A DNA stretch of 64,000 nucleotides from Streptomyces sp. NRRL B-1140 (GCF_001280065.1 NZ_LGEA01000104.1:1-64000); one strand, 5' to 3'. Shown: positions 8,565 through 18,509, counted from the stretch's first letter. Numbers and translations: made by a program. The notes: generated from the sequence alone by a model not told the origin.

Positions 8565-8716
8565 GGTCACAATCCTGCCTCGTTCCCGGCCGGAATCGGG
8601 AACCGAGTAAACGGTGAGTAAGTTGCATAGGTGGGGGCCCCACGATCACGGGGGCCACGTACGGTCCGTGAAGACGCGGGCCTGACGAATCAACAGCGAA
8701 CTTCGAGGTGCGCACC

Positions 8717-11683
8717 TTGGCTTTCCAGATGCCGGACCGCGGCGGAGGCCCGACAGGGCCGCGGATCAGAGTGGGCCGCCCGTCCCGGCGTGTCCGGACC
8801 CTGCTCATGACGCTGGGCGTCCTTGCCGTTCTCGGCATGGCGTTCACCATGTTCGCGGGCTTCTGGACGGACTGGCTCTGGTACCGCTCGGTGAACTACT
8901 CCTCGGTCTTCACCACCACCCTGTGGACCAAGATCGGGCTCTTCTTCGTCTTCGGCCTGCTCATGGCCCTCGCCGTCGGCTTCAACATCTGGCTGGCGCA
9001 CCGGCTGCGGCCGCCGCTGAGCGCGATGTCGATGGAGCAGCAGAACCTCGACCGCTACCGGATGGGCATCGCGCCCTACAAGAAGTGGCTGCTGTTCGGG
9101 ATCACCGCCCTCGTGGGCCTGATCGCCGGCGCCTCCGCATCCGGGCAGTGGCGGACGTGGCTGATGTGGGTCAACGGCGTGCCTTTCGGGCAGAAGGACC
9201 CCCAGTTCAAGCTGGACGTCTCCTTCTACGCCTTCGACCTGCCGTGGTACCGGTTCCTGCTCGGCTTCGGCTTCGCCGCGGCGATCCTTTCCGTGATCGC
9301 CGCAGCGCTCACGCACTACCTGTACGGCGGGCTGCGCGTCACCAGCCCCGGCGCCCGCGCCACGGCCGCGGCCACCGGGCACCTGTCGGTGCTCATCGGC
9401 GTCTTCGTCGCCCTCAAGGCCGTCGCCTACTGGCTCGACCGGTACGGACTCGCGGTCAAGTCCAGCGACTTCAGGGCGACCGACAACTGGACGGGCCTCA
9501 GGTACGTCGACGCCAACGCCTACCTGCCGGCCAAGACGATCCTGTTCTGCATCGCCGTCATCTGCGCGCTGCTGTTCTTCGCCACCATCTGGCGGCGCAC
9601 ATGGCAGCTGCCCGTGATCGGCTTCGGCCTGATGGTGCTGTCCGCGATCCTCATCGGCGGCCTGTACCCGGCGATCGTGCAGAAGTTCCAGGTCCAGCCG
9701 AACGAGCAGGCCAAGGAAGCGCCGTACGTCGAGAAGAACCTCGAGGCGACGCGCAAGGCCTACGGCATCGACGGCACCAAGGTCACCGACTACTCGGGCA
9801 CGAGCAAGACCGAGGACAAGACCACCCTGCGCGACGACGTCCCGTCCACGGCGAGTATCCGGATCATGGACCCGAACATCGTCTCGCCGACGTTCCAGCA
9901 GCTCCAGCAGATCAGGAACTACTACGCGTTCCCGACCAACCTGGACGTCGACCGCTACGCCAAGGACGGCAAGGACCAGGACACGGTCATCGGCCTGCGT
10001 GAGCTGAACCTCGCGGGCATCCCGAAGAAGAACTGGATCAACAACCACTTCCGTTACACGCACGGCTACGGAGTGGTCGCCGCCGAGGGCACCAGCGCCG
10101 ACGCCCAGGGCCGTCCGAACTTCACTGAGTCCGACCTGCCCTCCGAGGGCGACCTCGGCACATACGAGCAGCGGGTCTACTACGGCGAGAAGACCACCAC
10201 GTACTCGATCGTCGGCGGTCCCCAGAAGGAGATCGACTACTCCGACGACAACGGCGAGAAGACCACCAGCTACAAGGGCGACAGCGGGGTCAACCTCTCC
10301 AACCCGGTCAACCGGGCCGCCTACGCGGTGGCGTTCGGAGAGCCGCAGATCCTGTACTCCGGGGCCATCGGCGACGGTTCGCGGATCCTGTACAACCGCA
10401 CGCCCAAGGAGCGCGTCGAGGCGGTCGCCCCTTGGCTGACCATCGACGGCGACGCCTATCCGGCGGTCGTGGACGGCCGGATCCAGTGGATCGTCGACGC
10501 GTACACGACGACGAACGGCTACCCGTACTCCTCGCGTACGACCCTCGGCGACACCACGGCGGACTCGCTGACCGCCACCAACGACAACCGCGCGGTGGTG
10601 GCCCAGCAGAACCAGGTCAACTACATCCGCAACTCGGTGAAGGCGACCGTCGACGCGTACACCGGCAAGGTCAAGCTCTACCAGTGGGACACCAAGGACC
10701 CGGTCCTGAAGACCTGGATGAAGGCCTTCCCCGACACGGTGGAGCCGAAGACCGACATCTCCAAGTCACTGATGGACCACCTGCGCTACCCGCAGGACCT
10801 GTTCAAGGTCCAGCGGGAGCTGCTCACGCGCTACCACGTGAAGGACGCCACGACGTTCCTCAGCGGCAGCGAGGTGTGGCAGGTGCCGGACGACCCGACG
10901 AACCGGTCGGGCAGCGCGGTGCCGCCGTACTACCTGAGCATGAAGATGCCCGACCAGAAGGAACAGGCGTTCTCGCTGACGACCACCTTCACGCCCAACG
11001 GCCGGGACAACCTCAGCGCGTTCATGGCGGTCGACGCCGAGGCGGACACCAGTGACTACGGCAAGATCAGAATCCTGAAACTGCCGACCAACACCACGGT
11101 CAACGGACCCAAACAGGTCCAGAGCCAGTTCAACTCGCAAGAGGACATCGCCGAGTCGATCAGGCTCCTGAGAGGCGGCGACTCCGAAGTCGAGTACGGC
11201 AACCTGCTGACGGTGCCGCTCGACGGAGGACTGCTCTACGTGGAGCCGGTCTATGTACGCGGTGGTGGACTCAAGTACCCCCTGCTGCGCAAGGTGCTGG
11301 TCACCTACGGCGGCCAGACCGCCTTCGAGAACACCCTCGACGAGGCCCTCAACAAGGTCTTCGGAGCGGACGGCCCGACCACAGAGCCACCGGACGAGGG
11401 CGGCGACACGACCCAGCCACCGCCGAAGTCCGACAACCCGACGGTGCAACAGGCCCTGCAGGACGCCCAGAAGGCGTTCGACGAGGGCCAGGAGGCCCTG
11501 AAGAAGAACGACTGGGAGGCGTACGGCAAGGCGCAGAAGGACCTTGAGGACGCCCTGCAGCGGGCCGAGGACGCGCAGTCCGAGGCGAGCCGGTCCGGCG
11601 GTTCCGGGGGCGGCGAGAGCAAGCCCGGCGGCAAGCCGAGTAGCAGCCCGAGCGGCAGTCCGAGTCCGAAGCCGAGCAGCTAG
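8717..11683 (+). CDS. UPF0182 family large membrane protein
   Basis: A 988-residue integral membrane protein of the UPF0182 (COG1615) family. About seven hydrophobic segments fill the first 330 residues (for example [20 protein letters not shown] and [17 protein letters not shown]). A large extracytoplasmic domain follows, with the family strings [14 protein letters not shown] and [16 protein letters not shown]. The last 130 residues are low-complexity: Gln/Ala/Lys-rich coiled-coil-like, then Gly/Ser/Pro. The TTG at 8717 is preferred because GAGGTG lies 6 nt upstream; a GTG at 8708 and an ATG at 8729 are in frame but lack a site. Function is unknown. Confidence 0.88.
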   Translation: MAFQMPDRGGGPTGPRIRVGRPSRRVRTLLMTLGVLAVLGMAFTMFAGFWTDWLWYRSVNYSSVFTTTLWTKIGLFFVFGLLMALAVGFNIWLAHRLRPPLSAMSMEQQNLDRYRMGIAPYKKWLLFGITALVGLIAGASASGQWRTWLMWVNGVPFGQKDPQFKLDVSFYAFDLPWYRFLLGFGFAAAILSVIAAALTHYLYGGLRVTSPGARATAAATGHLSVLIGVFVALKAVAYWLDRYGLAVKSSDFRATDNWTGLRYVDANAYLPAKTILFCIAVICALLFFATIWRRTWQLPVIGFGLMVLSAILIGGLYPAIVQKFQVQPNEQAKEAPYVEKNLEATRKAYGIDGTKVTDYSGTSKTEDKTTLRDDVPSTASIRIMDPNIVSPTFQQLQQIRNYYAFPTNLDVDRYAKDGKDQDTVIGLRELNLAGIPKKNWINNHFRYTHGYGVVAAEGTSADAQGRPNFTESDLPSEGDLGTYEQRVYYGEKTTTYSIVGGPQKEIDYSDDNGEKTTSYKGDSGVNLSNPVNRAAYAVAFGEPQILYSGAIGDGSRILYNRTPKERVEAVAPWLTIDGDAYPAVVDGRIQWIVDAYTTTNGYPYSSRTTLGDTTADSLTATNDNRAVVAQQNQVNYIRNSVKATVDAYTGKVKLYQWDTKDPVLKTWMKAFPDTVEPKTDISKSLMDHLRYPQDLFKVQRELLTRYHVKDATTFLSGSEVWQVPDDPTNRSGSAVPPYYLSMKMPDQKEQAFSLTTTFTPNGRDNLSAFMAVDAEADTSDYGKIRILKLPTNTTVNGPKQVQSQFNSQEDIAESIRLLRGGDSEVEYGNLLTVPLDGGLLYVEPVYVRGGGLKYPLLRKVLVTYGGQTAFENTLDEALNKVFGADGPTTEPPDEGGDTTQPPPKSDNPTVQQALQDAQKAFDEGQEALKKNDWEAYGKAQKDLEDALQRAEDAQSEASRSGGSGGGESKPGGKPSSSPSGSPSPKPSS

Positions 11684-11740
11684 CGCCCTGGCCTGGTCAA
11701 AGGCCCATCCCGCGCCGTGATACGGTTGTGAACACAACGG

Positions 11741-11814
11741 CGCGGGGTGGAGCAGCTCGGTAGCTCGCTGGGCTCATAACCCAGAGGTCGCAGGTTCAAA
11801 TCCTGTCCCCGCTA
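11741..11814 (+). tRNA. tRNA-fMet (initiator), anticodon CAT
   Basis: A 74-nt cloverleaf with anticodon CAT at 11775-11777. Initiator hallmarks are the three consecutive G:C pairs in the anticodon stem (GGG before CTCATAA, then CCC) and an unpaired 1:72 position (C1 opposite T72) at the end of the acceptor stem. The T loop is TTCAAAT. CCA is not encoded. An identical copy lies at 13961-14034. A rho-independent hairpin follows 35 nt downstream. Confidence 0.96.
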
Positions 11815-11848
11815 CTGAAGTCGCGATGTCCGAGTGACGGAGCGGCAC

Positions 11849-11885
11849 CGAAGGCCCGGATTCCACAAAGGAATCCGGGCCTTCG
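11849..11885 (+). terminator. Terminator of first tRNA-fMet gene
   Basis: A perfect 16-bp stem (CGAAGGCCCGGATTCC and its complement) around an ACAAA loop lies 34 nt after the tRNA. Confidence 0.85.
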
Positions 11886-12048
11886 TGATGTGTGAACGCA
11901 TGTGCTGGCGTCGTCTGCGGCCGCGCCGCCGAGGGGAGTTGGCCGATCTGTGTTTGACTTGTCTCTCTGTGGGCATGTCGACAAAACGCTGAAGTGACCT
12001 CACTGGCTGCGGTATACCAGGTGTACCCAGGTTGCAGGTGGTGCGACG

Positions 12049-13872
12049 ATGGACGTTATGGGGGACAAGGCAACTCTGTTCGAGACAGGGCGTTTTGTGC
12101 AGCCTTCCAGCCGGGAGGACACCGAGACCCCGGACGAGACCGGGGAGATCGCCGACGAGGCGGCCGAGGAGCTGCGCCAGCGGCTCGCAGCCGAGGCCGG
12201 CGACGTCGAGGCGATGAGTGTCCTCGGGGCCATGCTGTTGCGCCGTGGTGACCTCGACGGCGCCGAGCCTCATCTGCGTGCCGCCACCGCCGCGGGCGAC
12301 CGGGCGGCCGCCAACAACCTGGGAGTCCTCCTGCACCAGCGGGGGTACGCCGACGAGGCCGCCGGGTGGTGGCGGATCGCCGCCGTCGCCGGATCCACGC
12401 CGGCCGCGCACGCCCTCGGCCGGCACCACCGCGAGCGCGGTGACGAGCCCGCCGCCGAGTACTGGCTGCGCCAGTCCGCCGAACAGGGCCACACGCTGGG
12501 CGCGTACGCGCTCGCCGATCTGCTGGAGCACCGCGGTGACGCCGGGGCCGAGCAGTGGATGCGGGTCGCGGCCGAGCGCGGGCACCGGGAGGCGGCGTAC
12601 CGGCTGGCACGGGCGCTGGACCGCAAGGCGGCGCCGGAAGCCGACGGCGACGACGGTGTCCGGGCGTCCGAGGAGGCCGAGCAGTGGTACCGGCAGGCCG
12701 CCGCGCGCGGCCACCGGCGGGCCGCGCTGCACCTCGGGACGATCCTGGAGAGGCGGGGCGAGCTCAAGGAGGCCGGACGCTGGTACCTGACCTCCGCGAA
12801 AGACGGCGAGGCACGCGCCGCCTGTGCGCTCGGCTTCCTGCTGCGCGACGCGGGCGACACCGAGAACGCCGCCGTGTGGTGGCTGCGGGCCGCCCAGGAC
12901 GGCGACGGCAACGCGGCGAACGCGCTGGGGGCGCTGCACGCCGAGCGGGGCGAGACCCAGACCGCCGAGCGGTGGTACCGGGCCGCGATGGACGCGGGCG
13001 ACGTGAACGGCGCGTACAACCTCGGTCTGCTCTGCGCCGAGCAGGGGCGCACCCCGCAGGCCGAGCAGTGGTACCGGCGTGCGGCCTACGCCGGGCACCG
13101 GGAGGCGGCGAACGCGCTGGCGATCCTGCTGCTGCGGGGCGGCGACGAGACGGGTGCGGAGCCGTGGTTCTCCAAGGCCGCCGAGGCCGGGAGCGTCGAC
13201 GCCGCCTTCAATCTGGGCATCCTGCACGCCGGCCGCGGCGAGGAGCAGGCCGCGTTGCGCTGGTACGAGCGCGCCGCCGCCGCCGGTCACACCGAGGCGG
13301 CGCTCCAGGTCGGCATGGCGAGGCTGCGGGACGGCGACGAGCAGGAGGCCGAGCGGCACCTGCGGTGTGCGGCCGGGGGCGGGAGCTCCGAGGCCGCGTA
13401 CCGGCTGGCGACGGTGCTCGACGCCCGGCGGCCGCCGGAGCCCGCGCACGAGCTCGGGGAGCCGGTGCACCGGCGGAGCGAATGCGAGGAGTGGTATGAG
13501 CGGGCGGCCTCTCAGGGGCACCGGCGGGCGCAGGTGCGCGTCGGCATGCTCGCGGCGGCCCGGGGTGATGTCGTCGAGGCGGCTCGGTGGTACCGGGAGG
13601 CGGCCGAGGCCGGATCCCGCAACGGCGCGTTCAATCTGGGGCTGCTGCTGGCCAGGGAGGGGAGCGAGCCCGAGGCGGCGGTGTGGTGGACGCGGGCCGC
13701 TGACGCCGGGCACGGGCGGGCGGCGTTGCGGCTGGCCTTGGTCTACGCGCGTCGGGGTGAGCTGGCGGAAGGCCAGCGCTGGGCCGACCGGGCCGTGTCC
13801 CTGGGGCCGGCCTCCGTCGCCGAGAGGGCGGAGCGGCTGCGGGATGCGCTGCGGCAGGAGCTGTCCGCGTGA
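12049..13872 (+). CDS. Sel1/TPR-repeat protein
   Basis: A 607-residue protein made almost wholly of about 16 tandem Sel1-like/TPR helical hairpins. Each unit is about 34-36 residues and ends in patterns such as AAEAGSVDAAFNLG or AAYAGHREAANALA. Residues 1-35 are a polar, acidic leader. Such solenoids bind proteins or peptides; no catalytic domain, signal peptide or membrane helix is present, so a cytoplasmic scaffold role is inferred. The ATG at 12049 follows AGGTGG at about 7 nt; a second in-frame ATG at 12058 is possible. It is bracketed by two identical tRNA-fMet genes transcribed in the same direction. Confidence 0.87.
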   Translation: MDVMGDKATLFETGRFVQPSSREDTETPDETGEIADEAAEELRQRLAAEAGDVEAMSVLGAMLLRRGDLDGAEPHLRAATAAGDRAAANNLGVLLHQRGYADEAAGWWRIAAVAGSTPAAHALGRHHRERGDEPAAEYWLRQSAEQGHTLGAYALADLLEHRGDAGAEQWMRVAAERGHREAAYRLARALDRKAAPEADGDDGVRASEEAEQWYRQAAARGHRRAALHLGTILERRGELKEAGRWYLTSAKDGEARAACALGFLLRDAGDTENAAVWWLRAAQDGDGNAANALGALHAERGETQTAERWYRAAMDAGDVNGAYNLGLLCAEQGRTPQAEQWYRRAAYAGHREAANALAILLLRGGDETGAEPWFSKAAEAGSVDAAFNLGILHAGRGEEQAALRWYERAAAAGHTEAALQVGMARLRDGDEQEAERHLRCAAGGGSSEAAYRLATVLDARRPPEPAHELGEPVHRRSECEEWYERAASQGHRRAQVRVGMLAAARGDVVEAARWYREAAEAGSRNGAFNLGLLLAREGSEPEAAVWWTRAADAGHGRAALRLALVYARRGELAEGQRWADRAVSLGPASVAERAERLRDALRQELSA

Positions 13873-13918
13873 GACGGCCTTGCCCGGGCCGGGTGCGGGC
13901 AAGGCCCGGGCAATGGAT

Positions 13919-13948
13919 TTGCGTCCGTCCTCTCCGGTGACGTAACGT
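13919..13948 (+). promoter_or_regulatory. Promoter of second tRNA-fMet gene
   Basis: TTGCGT (13919-13924) and TAACGT (13943-13948) are separated by 18 nt and lie 12 nt before the tRNA, fitting an HrdB-type promoter. Confidence 0.6.
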
Positions 13949-13960
13949 TGCATTCACCGA

Positions 13961-14034
13961 CGCGGGGTGGAGCAGCTCGGTAGCTCGCTGGGCTCATAAC
14001 CCAGAGGTCGCAGGTTCAAATCCTGTCCCCGCTA
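13961..14034 (+). tRNA. tRNA-fMet (initiator), second identical copy
   Basis: This copy is identical over all 74 nt to that at 11741-11814, with the same CAT anticodon, triple G:C anticodon stem and mismatched 1:72 pair. Flanking sequences differ apart from the shared CTGAAG immediately 3', so it is a separately controlled copy with its own promoter and terminator. Confidence 0.96.
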
Positions 14035-14041
14035 CTGAAGG

Positions 14042-14083
14042 CCGAGGGCCGGAATCGGAATCCGAAAGGATTCCGGCCCTCGG
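14042..14083 (+). terminator. Terminator of second tRNA-fMet gene
   Basis: A 15-bp perfect stem (CCGAGGGCCGGAATC and its complement) with a 12-nt loop that can itself pair (GAATCC/GGATTC). It starts 8 nt after the tRNA. Confidence 0.82.
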
Positions 14084-14180
14084 TGCATGTGGCGCCCGTG
14101 GTGTGCGCCCGTGCGGTACGGCAGCAGAGAGCCCCGGCACCCATCGATGCCGGGGCTCTGAAGGTCCGTGCGGGGGGAGG

Positions 14181-14597
14181 CTAGGCGGCGGCGCAGTTCG
14201 GACAGACGCCGCGGTACGTCACCTCGACGTCCGAGACCGTGAAGCCGAAGCGTTCGGTGTCGGGGAGGTCCGCCAGCGGGTTGCCGGTGGGGTGGACGTC
14301 GCGGATCGCGCCGCACTGGGCGCAGACCAGGTGGTGGTGCGGCTGGTGGGCATTGGGGTCGTACCGCTTGGCACGCTGGTCCGTGGAGACCTCGAGCACC
14401 TCGCCGAGGGTCACCAGTTCGCCCAGCGTGTTGTAGACGGTCGCCCGCGAGATCTCGGGCAGTTTGGCGACGGCCCGTGCATGGACCTCGTCGGCCGTCA
14501 GATGGACGTGTTCGCCGTCGAGGACCTCAGCCACGACACGCCGCTGCGCGGTCATCCGCCATCCGCGTCCGCGCAGCCGTTCCAGAAGGTCACTCAT
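14181..14597 (-). CDS. Fur-family transcriptional regulator (PerR/CatR-like)
   Basis: A 138-residue Fur-superfamily repressor. The N-terminal winged helix contains RMTAQRRVVAEVL and the recognition helix region EISRATVYNTLGELV. The C-terminal metal/dimer domain has PHHHLVCAQCG and VCPNC, giving the two CXXC structural zinc motifs, and the His-rich regulatory metal site. Overall it resembles the peroxide-sensing branch more than Zur or Nur, but the ligand is not certain. The start is ATG 14597; a GTG two codons upstream is an alternative. No catalase gene is adjacent. A Fur-box-like dyad about 65 nt upstream suggests autoregulation. Confidence 0.88.
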   Translation of the reverse strand: MSDLLERLRGRGWRMTAQRRVVAEVLDGEHVHLTADEVHARAVAKLPEISRATVYNTLGELVTLGEVLEVSTDQRAKRYDPNAHQPHHHLVCAQCGAIRDVHPTGNPLADLPDTERFGFTVSDVEVTYRGVCPNCAAA

Positions 14598-14663
14598 AGC
14601 CACCAGCCTAACAGCAAAGGAGACCAGGTCCCGAACAGGTGTGAGTTTAGATCTGTACCCGTC

Positions 14664-14678
14664 TTAGACATTATCTAT
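14664..14678. promoter_or_regulatory. Candidate Fur/PerR operator (7-1-7 dyad)
   Basis: TTAGACATTATCTAT is an imperfect 15-bp dyad in a locally AT-rich stretch 67 nt upstream of the Fur-family gene. It resembles the TTATAATNATTATAA arrangement of PerR boxes. The assignment rests on pattern and position only. Confidence 0.45.
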
Positions 14679-14772
14679 TGCGGGACGAGAGGGACTGTGG
14701 TCGGCGTAAGCGGCTGGAGGTCGCCGCCCGGGCGCTGCGCGGCTGAAGTCCGGCGCTGGATCGCTTGCGGTG

Positions 14773-14815
14773 GCGGACGGGCCGGGCCCTCTCGCGCGGG
14801 GCCCGGCCCGTCCGC
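14773..14815 (-). terminator. Terminator after CBS-domain gene
   Basis: A perfect 17-bp stem (GCGGACGGGCCGGGCCC and its complement) with a 9-nt loop lies 5 nt beyond the stop of the CBS gene. Confidence 0.85.
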
Positions 14816-14819
14816 TTCG

Positions 14820-15212
14820 TCATACCGGAACCCGCTGCCGTGCCGGTGCCCAGCAGCGGATGATGTCGCGGACCGAGACGATCCCGGCGGGTTCGCCCCC
14901 GTCCAGCACGATGAGGTGCCGGAAGCCGCCGTGTGCCATGGCGGCCGCCGCCTCCTCCAGGGTCCAGGCCGGGGCGGCGAAAACGACGTTGTTGGTGGTG
15001 TGGGCGTGGGCGCGCTCCGTGTCCGGGTCCTGGCCGAGACCCACGGAGTTGAGGATGTCGCGTTCGGTGAGGATGCCGATGCCGCCGGCGTCGGGGTCGT
15101 GGACCACCGCCGCCCCCACCTTGCGCGCGGACATCAGTGATGCGGCCTGGCGAAGGGTGTGGTTCGGGCCGATCGTGAGGACGACGGTGCTCATGGCGTC
15201 ACGGACGAGCAT
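14820..15212 (-). CDS. CBS-domain pair protein
   Basis: A 130-residue protein consisting of two CBS motifs (a Bateman module): MLVRDAMSTVVLTIGPNHTL through GGIGILTERDIL, and VFAAPAWTLEEAAAAM through GEPAGIVSVRDIIR. CBS pairs bind adenine nucleotides and act as energy sensors; with no partner domain here it may regulate another protein in trans. The ATG at 15212 is chosen because GGAGGTGG lies upstream; a GTG at 15224 overlaps that site. It is monocistronic, with its own terminator. Confidence 0.88.
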   Translation of the reverse strand: MLVRDAMSTVVLTIGPNHTLRQAASLMSARKVGAAVVHDPDAGGIGILTERDILNSVGLGQDPDTERAHAHTTNNVVFAAPAWTLEEAAAAMAHGGFRHLIVLDGGEPAGIVSVRDIIRCWAPARQRVPV

Positions 15213-15341
15213 GGATGGAGCCACCTCCTGGGAGTCTCCCCACCGTTCGTTCAGAATTTCACAAATTCACAAGTGGGGGGACCCTCAGGGTGGCAGGTAA
15301 AGGGAGGGTCAACAAGGGGGCGCTCGGTAACAACGGGGGGC

Positions 15342-16142
15342 TCAGTAGCGCTGGTTGAGGTACCCCAGCAGTTCGTCGTGCAGCAGGCCGTTCGACGCGG
15401 CCGCATTGCCGCTGTGAGGGCCCGGGCGGGCGTCGAGGCCGGTGAAGGTGCCGCCGGCCTCCGTGACGACGATGGCCGTGGCGGCCATGTCCCAGAGGGA
15501 CAGCTCCGGCTCGGCGCACATGTCGACGGCGCCTTCGGCCACCATCATGTACGGCCAGAAGTCGCCGTACGCGCGCGTGCGCCACACCTCGCGCGTCAGG
15601 TCCAGGAAGCCGTCCAGGCGGCCTTGTTCCTCCCAGCCGCTGAGCGAGGAGTACGCCAAGGACGCGTCGGAGAGCTTGGAGACGCGGGAGACCTGCAGCC
15701 GGGAGGCCTTGGTGAGGCTGCGGCCGGAGAACGCGCCGTGGCCCTTCGCGGCCCACCAGCGGCGGCCGAGGGCGGGAGCGGAGACGACGCCGACAACAGG
15801 CTGGAAGCCGCCCTCGCCCGCCTCCATCAGCGAGATGAGCGTGGCCCACACCGGCACGCCGCGTACGTAGTTCTTCGTGCCGTCGATCGGGTCGATCACC
15901 CAGCGGCGCGGGCCGGTGCCCTCGACGCCGTACTCCTCGCCGAGGATCGCGTCTCGGGGGCGAGCGCGCTGGAGCTGGCCGCGAATGAGCTCCTCTGCGG
16001 CCTTGTCCGCCTCACTCACCGGGGTCATGTCCGGTTTGGTCTCGACCTTGAGGTCGAGGGCCTTGAAGCGGTCCATCGTCGCGGCGTCGGCGGCGTCGGC
16101 GAGGACGTGGGCGAGACGCAGGTCGTCGAGGTAGTCGGGCAT
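15342..16142 (-). CDS. hisN: Histidinol-phosphate phosphatase HisN (inositol-monophosphatase fold)
   Basis: A 266-residue Mg-dependent phosphatase of the inositol-monophosphatase superfamily. Metal-binding motifs are ILGEEYG (Glu), [15 protein letters not shown] (the DPxDGT signature) and LSLWDMAA (third Asp). Actinobacterial orthologues in this gene context are the dedicated histidinol-phosphate phosphatases of histidine synthesis, which lie apart from the his operon, as here; the assignment rests on family and remembered synteny. An inositol-phosphatase activity cannot be excluded from sequence alone. The ATG is at 16142. Confidence 0.85.
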   Translation of the reverse strand: MPDYLDDLRLAHVLADAADAATMDRFKALDLKVETKPDMTPVSEADKAAEELIRGQLQRARPRDAILGEEYGVEGTGPRRWVIDPIDGTKNYVRGVPVWATLISLMEAGEGGFQPVVGVVSAPALGRRWWAAKGHGAFSGRSLTKASRLQVSRVSKLSDASLAYSSLSGWEEQGRLDGFLDLTREVWRTRAYGDFWPYMMVAEGAVDMCAEPELSLWDMAATAIVVTEAGGTFTGLDARPGPHSGNAAASNGLLHDELLGYLNQRY

Positions 16143-16627
16143 GCAACGAACCTATCTGCCGAGGTGGGGGTGGGGCTACAGGGGGTTTGTGACGGTGGGG
16201 GAGGGGTTTGGGCGAGGCCGGATGCGAGGCGCGCGGTCAGCGATGCGGACCCGGCTCCTCGGTGCCGCCCGGAGAGCCGGCCCGGGCTGGGTGACGTGGA
16301 CCGGACGTCGTCGTCGACGAGGCGCCGGGCGAGTCCGGACGCGGTGAGGCCGCCCGAGCCGGTCAGGCAGGGCATCACCCGCACCTCGGTGCGATCTGTC
16401 GGCGTTCTTCGTGGTGCCGGTCATCCGCACCGCAGCGCTCATCGGCAGTCCATTGCAACGATCTGGGGATCGTGTTGCGTTCGTCCCTAGGGCTGTCGCG
16501 GCGATTACCTTCATATGAGCTGGAACTATTGCCTTCACTTGCGGCGTTGCTGTTGCCAATTTTATGAATGCAACGTAGCTTTTCCTCCACTGGAAACGAT
16601 GTCTCGCGCGAACCCGAGGAGAGCACG
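16143..16627. other. Gene-free interval upstream of DUF4097 gene
   Basis: About 485 nt without a convincing gene on either strand. The last 130 nt are notably AT-rich for this genome and probably hold the promoter of the DUF4097 gene. An imperfect inverted repeat (GCAACGATC at 16455-16463 against GATCGTGTTGC at 16468-16478) is a possible operator. The proximal part has G-rich runs downstream of the divergent hisN start. Confidence 0.5.
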
Positions 16628-17296
16628 ATGCAGAAGTTCGACACCCCCGCCACCGTCTCGGCCGTCCTCGACATCCCCGCCGGACGGATCCGCTTCATCG
16701 CCGCCGACCGAGCCGACACCACCGTCGAGGTCCTGCCCGCGGACGGGTCCAAGCGCCGCGATGTGAAGGCGGCCGAGCAGATCGTGACCAGCTACGGCGA
16801 CGGCGTCCTGCGGATCACGGCCCCCGAGGCGAGGAGCCGCCTTCTCGGACACTCCGGATCCGTCGAGATCACCGTGCGGTTGCCCGTCGGCTCCCACGTC
16901 GAGGCGAAGGCCGACGCCGCCGAACTCCGCGGCGTCGGACGCCTGGGCGACGTGGTCTTCGAGGCGGCGCAGGGCTCGGTCGAGCTGGACGAGAGCCACA
17001 GCGCCCGCCTCACCCTTCTCGTCGGCGACCTCGCCGTCGGGCGCCTGGGCGGCCCGGCGCGGATGAGTACTCAGAAGGGCGATCTCCGCATCGCCGAGGC
17101 CGTAGGCGGCGCCGTCGCGCTGCGCACTCAGCAGGGAGACATCTCGGTCGGCGCCGCCCACGGTGTCTCCGCCGCACTGGACGCCGGCACCGGCTACGGG
17201 CGCATCCGCAACACCCTCAAGAACACCGACGGCGCCGCCGACCTGACCATCCACGCGACCACCGCCCACGGTGACATCACCGCCCGCAGCCTCTAG
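16628..17296 (+). CDS. DUF4097-family beta-helix protein
   Basis: A 222-residue protein of the DUF4097 family, predicted as a right-handed beta-solenoid from short repeated turns (GVGRLGDVVFEAAQGSVEL, MSTQKGDLRIAEAVGGAV, LRTQQGDISVGAAHGV). It has no signal peptide. Function is unknown; related proteins often sit next to TetR or other regulators. The ATG at 16628 has GAGGAGA upstream; an earlier in-frame ATG at 16568 lacks one. It is followed by a 276-nt gap and a TetR gene in the same direction. Confidence 0.85.
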   Translation: MQKFDTPATVSAVLDIPAGRIRFIAADRADTTVEVLPADGSKRRDVKAAEQIVTSYGDGVLRITAPEARSRLLGHSGSVEITVRLPVGSHVEAKADAAELRGVGRLGDVVFEAAQGSVELDESHSARLTLLVGDLAVGRLGGPARMSTQKGDLRIAEAVGGAVALRTQQGDISVGAAHGVSAALDAGTGYGRIRNTLKNTDGAADLTIHATTAHGDITARSL

Positions 17297-17509
17297 CAGC
17301 CCGCAGCGTCTCCGAAGAAGCGCCATCATCGCCCGCTTCGACGTTCGGGCTGACCGGTCCCACGCCGACGGCGGCGAACAACAACGCGATGCCGGGCTCG
17401 CCCTCGCCTGGTACCCGGGCCTCGTGCTGCTGGGCCACTTCTGGCGACCTCGAAGTCAACGCCCCGCGCACCAAGGCCGAAACGCGCCCCCGTGCACGCC
17501 CGCGAACTC

Positions 17510-17538
17510 TTGACAGTGGTTCCACGCCCGTCAAATCT
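17510..17538 (+). promoter_or_regulatory. Promoter/operator upstream of TetR gene
   Basis: TTGACA (17510-17515) and AAATCT (17533-17538) with a 17-nt spacer form a plausible promoter 35 nt before the TetR start. The spacer ends in GTCAA, making a TTGAC...GTCAA dyad over the same stretch that could be an autoregulatory operator. Confidence 0.5.
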
Positions 17539-17572
17539 GGGGCACAGCCGCTCGCCCCAAGGGGAGGCGAAG

Positions 17573-18178
17573 ATGCCTGCAGCGCGGGAATCCCTGCTGG
17601 ACGCCGCTTACACGGCGCTGGTGCGCCGGCCGTGGTCCGCCGTACGGATGGTGGACGTGGCCGCGGCGGCCGGAGTGTCCCGGCAGACGCTCTACAACGA
17701 GTTCGGCAGCAAGGACGGTCTCGCCCGGGCGCTCGTGCGGAGGGAGGCCGACGGATACCTCGCGGGGGTGGAACGCGCCCTCGCCGGGCACAGTGATCCG
17801 TGCGAACGGCTCACCGCCACCGCCGAGTGGACCGCCTCGGCGGCCCGGAACAACGTCCTCGTCCGCGCCATGCTCACCGGCTGCTGGAGCGAGCGGCTGC
17901 CCGCCCCGGCCCTGACGGCCGTACCGTCCGGCTCCGCCGTACCGGCCCAACGCCGCGCCGACGGACCGCTGCCCTCACCCGGCGACTTCGTCGCGCTCGT
18001 CCGCGACCGGGCCGTCACCGTCCTGGCCGGCCCCGCCACGCCCAAGTCCGACACCGCCGACCTGGCCCGCTCCTGCGAACTCGCCGTCCGGCTGGCCCTG
18101 TCGTGCGTGGCCGCACCGCCCGGCGAGGGTGGCGTCGCCCGCCTGGTGCGCAGCGCCCTTTCCGGGCAGGCCGGCTGA
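17573..18178 (+). CDS. TetR-family transcriptional regulator
   Basis: A 201-residue TetR regulator. The N-terminal helix-turn-helix is clear: MVDVAAAAGVSRQTLYNEFG followed by SKDGLARALV. The C-terminal ligand domain is unassigned. The ATG at 17573 has GGGGAGG upstream. It converges with the sugE-like gene, with only 7 nt between stops, and lies downstream of the DUF4097 gene, either of which could be a target. Confidence 0.88.
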   Translation: MPAARESLLDAAYTALVRRPWSAVRMVDVAAAAGVSRQTLYNEFGSKDGLARALVRREADGYLAGVERALAGHSDPCERLTATAEWTASAARNNVLVRAMLTGCWSERLPAPALTAVPSGSAVPAQRRADGPLPSPGDFVALVRDRAVTVLAGPATPKSDTADLARSCELAVRLALSCVAAPPGEGGVARLVRSALSGQAG

Positions 18179-18185
18179 CCGGGCG

Positions 18186-18509
18186 TCAGTGCGCGGAACC
18201 CGACAACTGCAGTCCGACCACACCGGCGATGACGAGACTGATCGACACGATCTTCAATACCGACACGAGGTCACCCAGGAACACCATGCCGTAGATGGCT
18301 GTCCCCGCCGCCCCGATGCCGGTCCACACCGCGTACGCGGGGCCCACGTCGAGTCTTCTGAGTGCGAGGGTCAGCAGTCCGAAGCTGCCGAGGGCGAAAA
18401 CGCAGAACGCGACCGTCGGCCAGAGCCTGGTGAAGCCGTGCGACAGCTTCAGACACACCGCGAAGCCGGTCTCGAGCAACCCGGCCACGATGACCAGCAG
18501 CCACGCCAT
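18186..18509 (-). CDS. sugE: SMR-family exporter, SugE/Gdx subtype
   Basis: A 107-residue four-helix small-multidrug-resistance protein. The essential helix-1 glutamate is in AGLLETGFAVCLKLSHGFT, and helix 3 carries YAVWTGIGAAGTAIYG. The KxSxGFT pattern after helix 1 is characteristic of the SugE/Gdx branch, which exports guanidinium and some quaternary ammonium compounds as an antiparallel dimer driven by protons. Homodimer function is likely because no second SMR gene is adjacent. No recognisable guanidine riboswitch was found in the 138-nt leader. Confidence 0.88.
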   Translation of the reverse strand: MAWLLVIVAGLLETGFAVCLKLSHGFTRLWPTVAFCVFALGSFGLLTLALRRLDVGPAYAVWTGIGAAGTAIYGMVFLGDLVSVLKIVSISLVIAGVVGLQLSGSAH

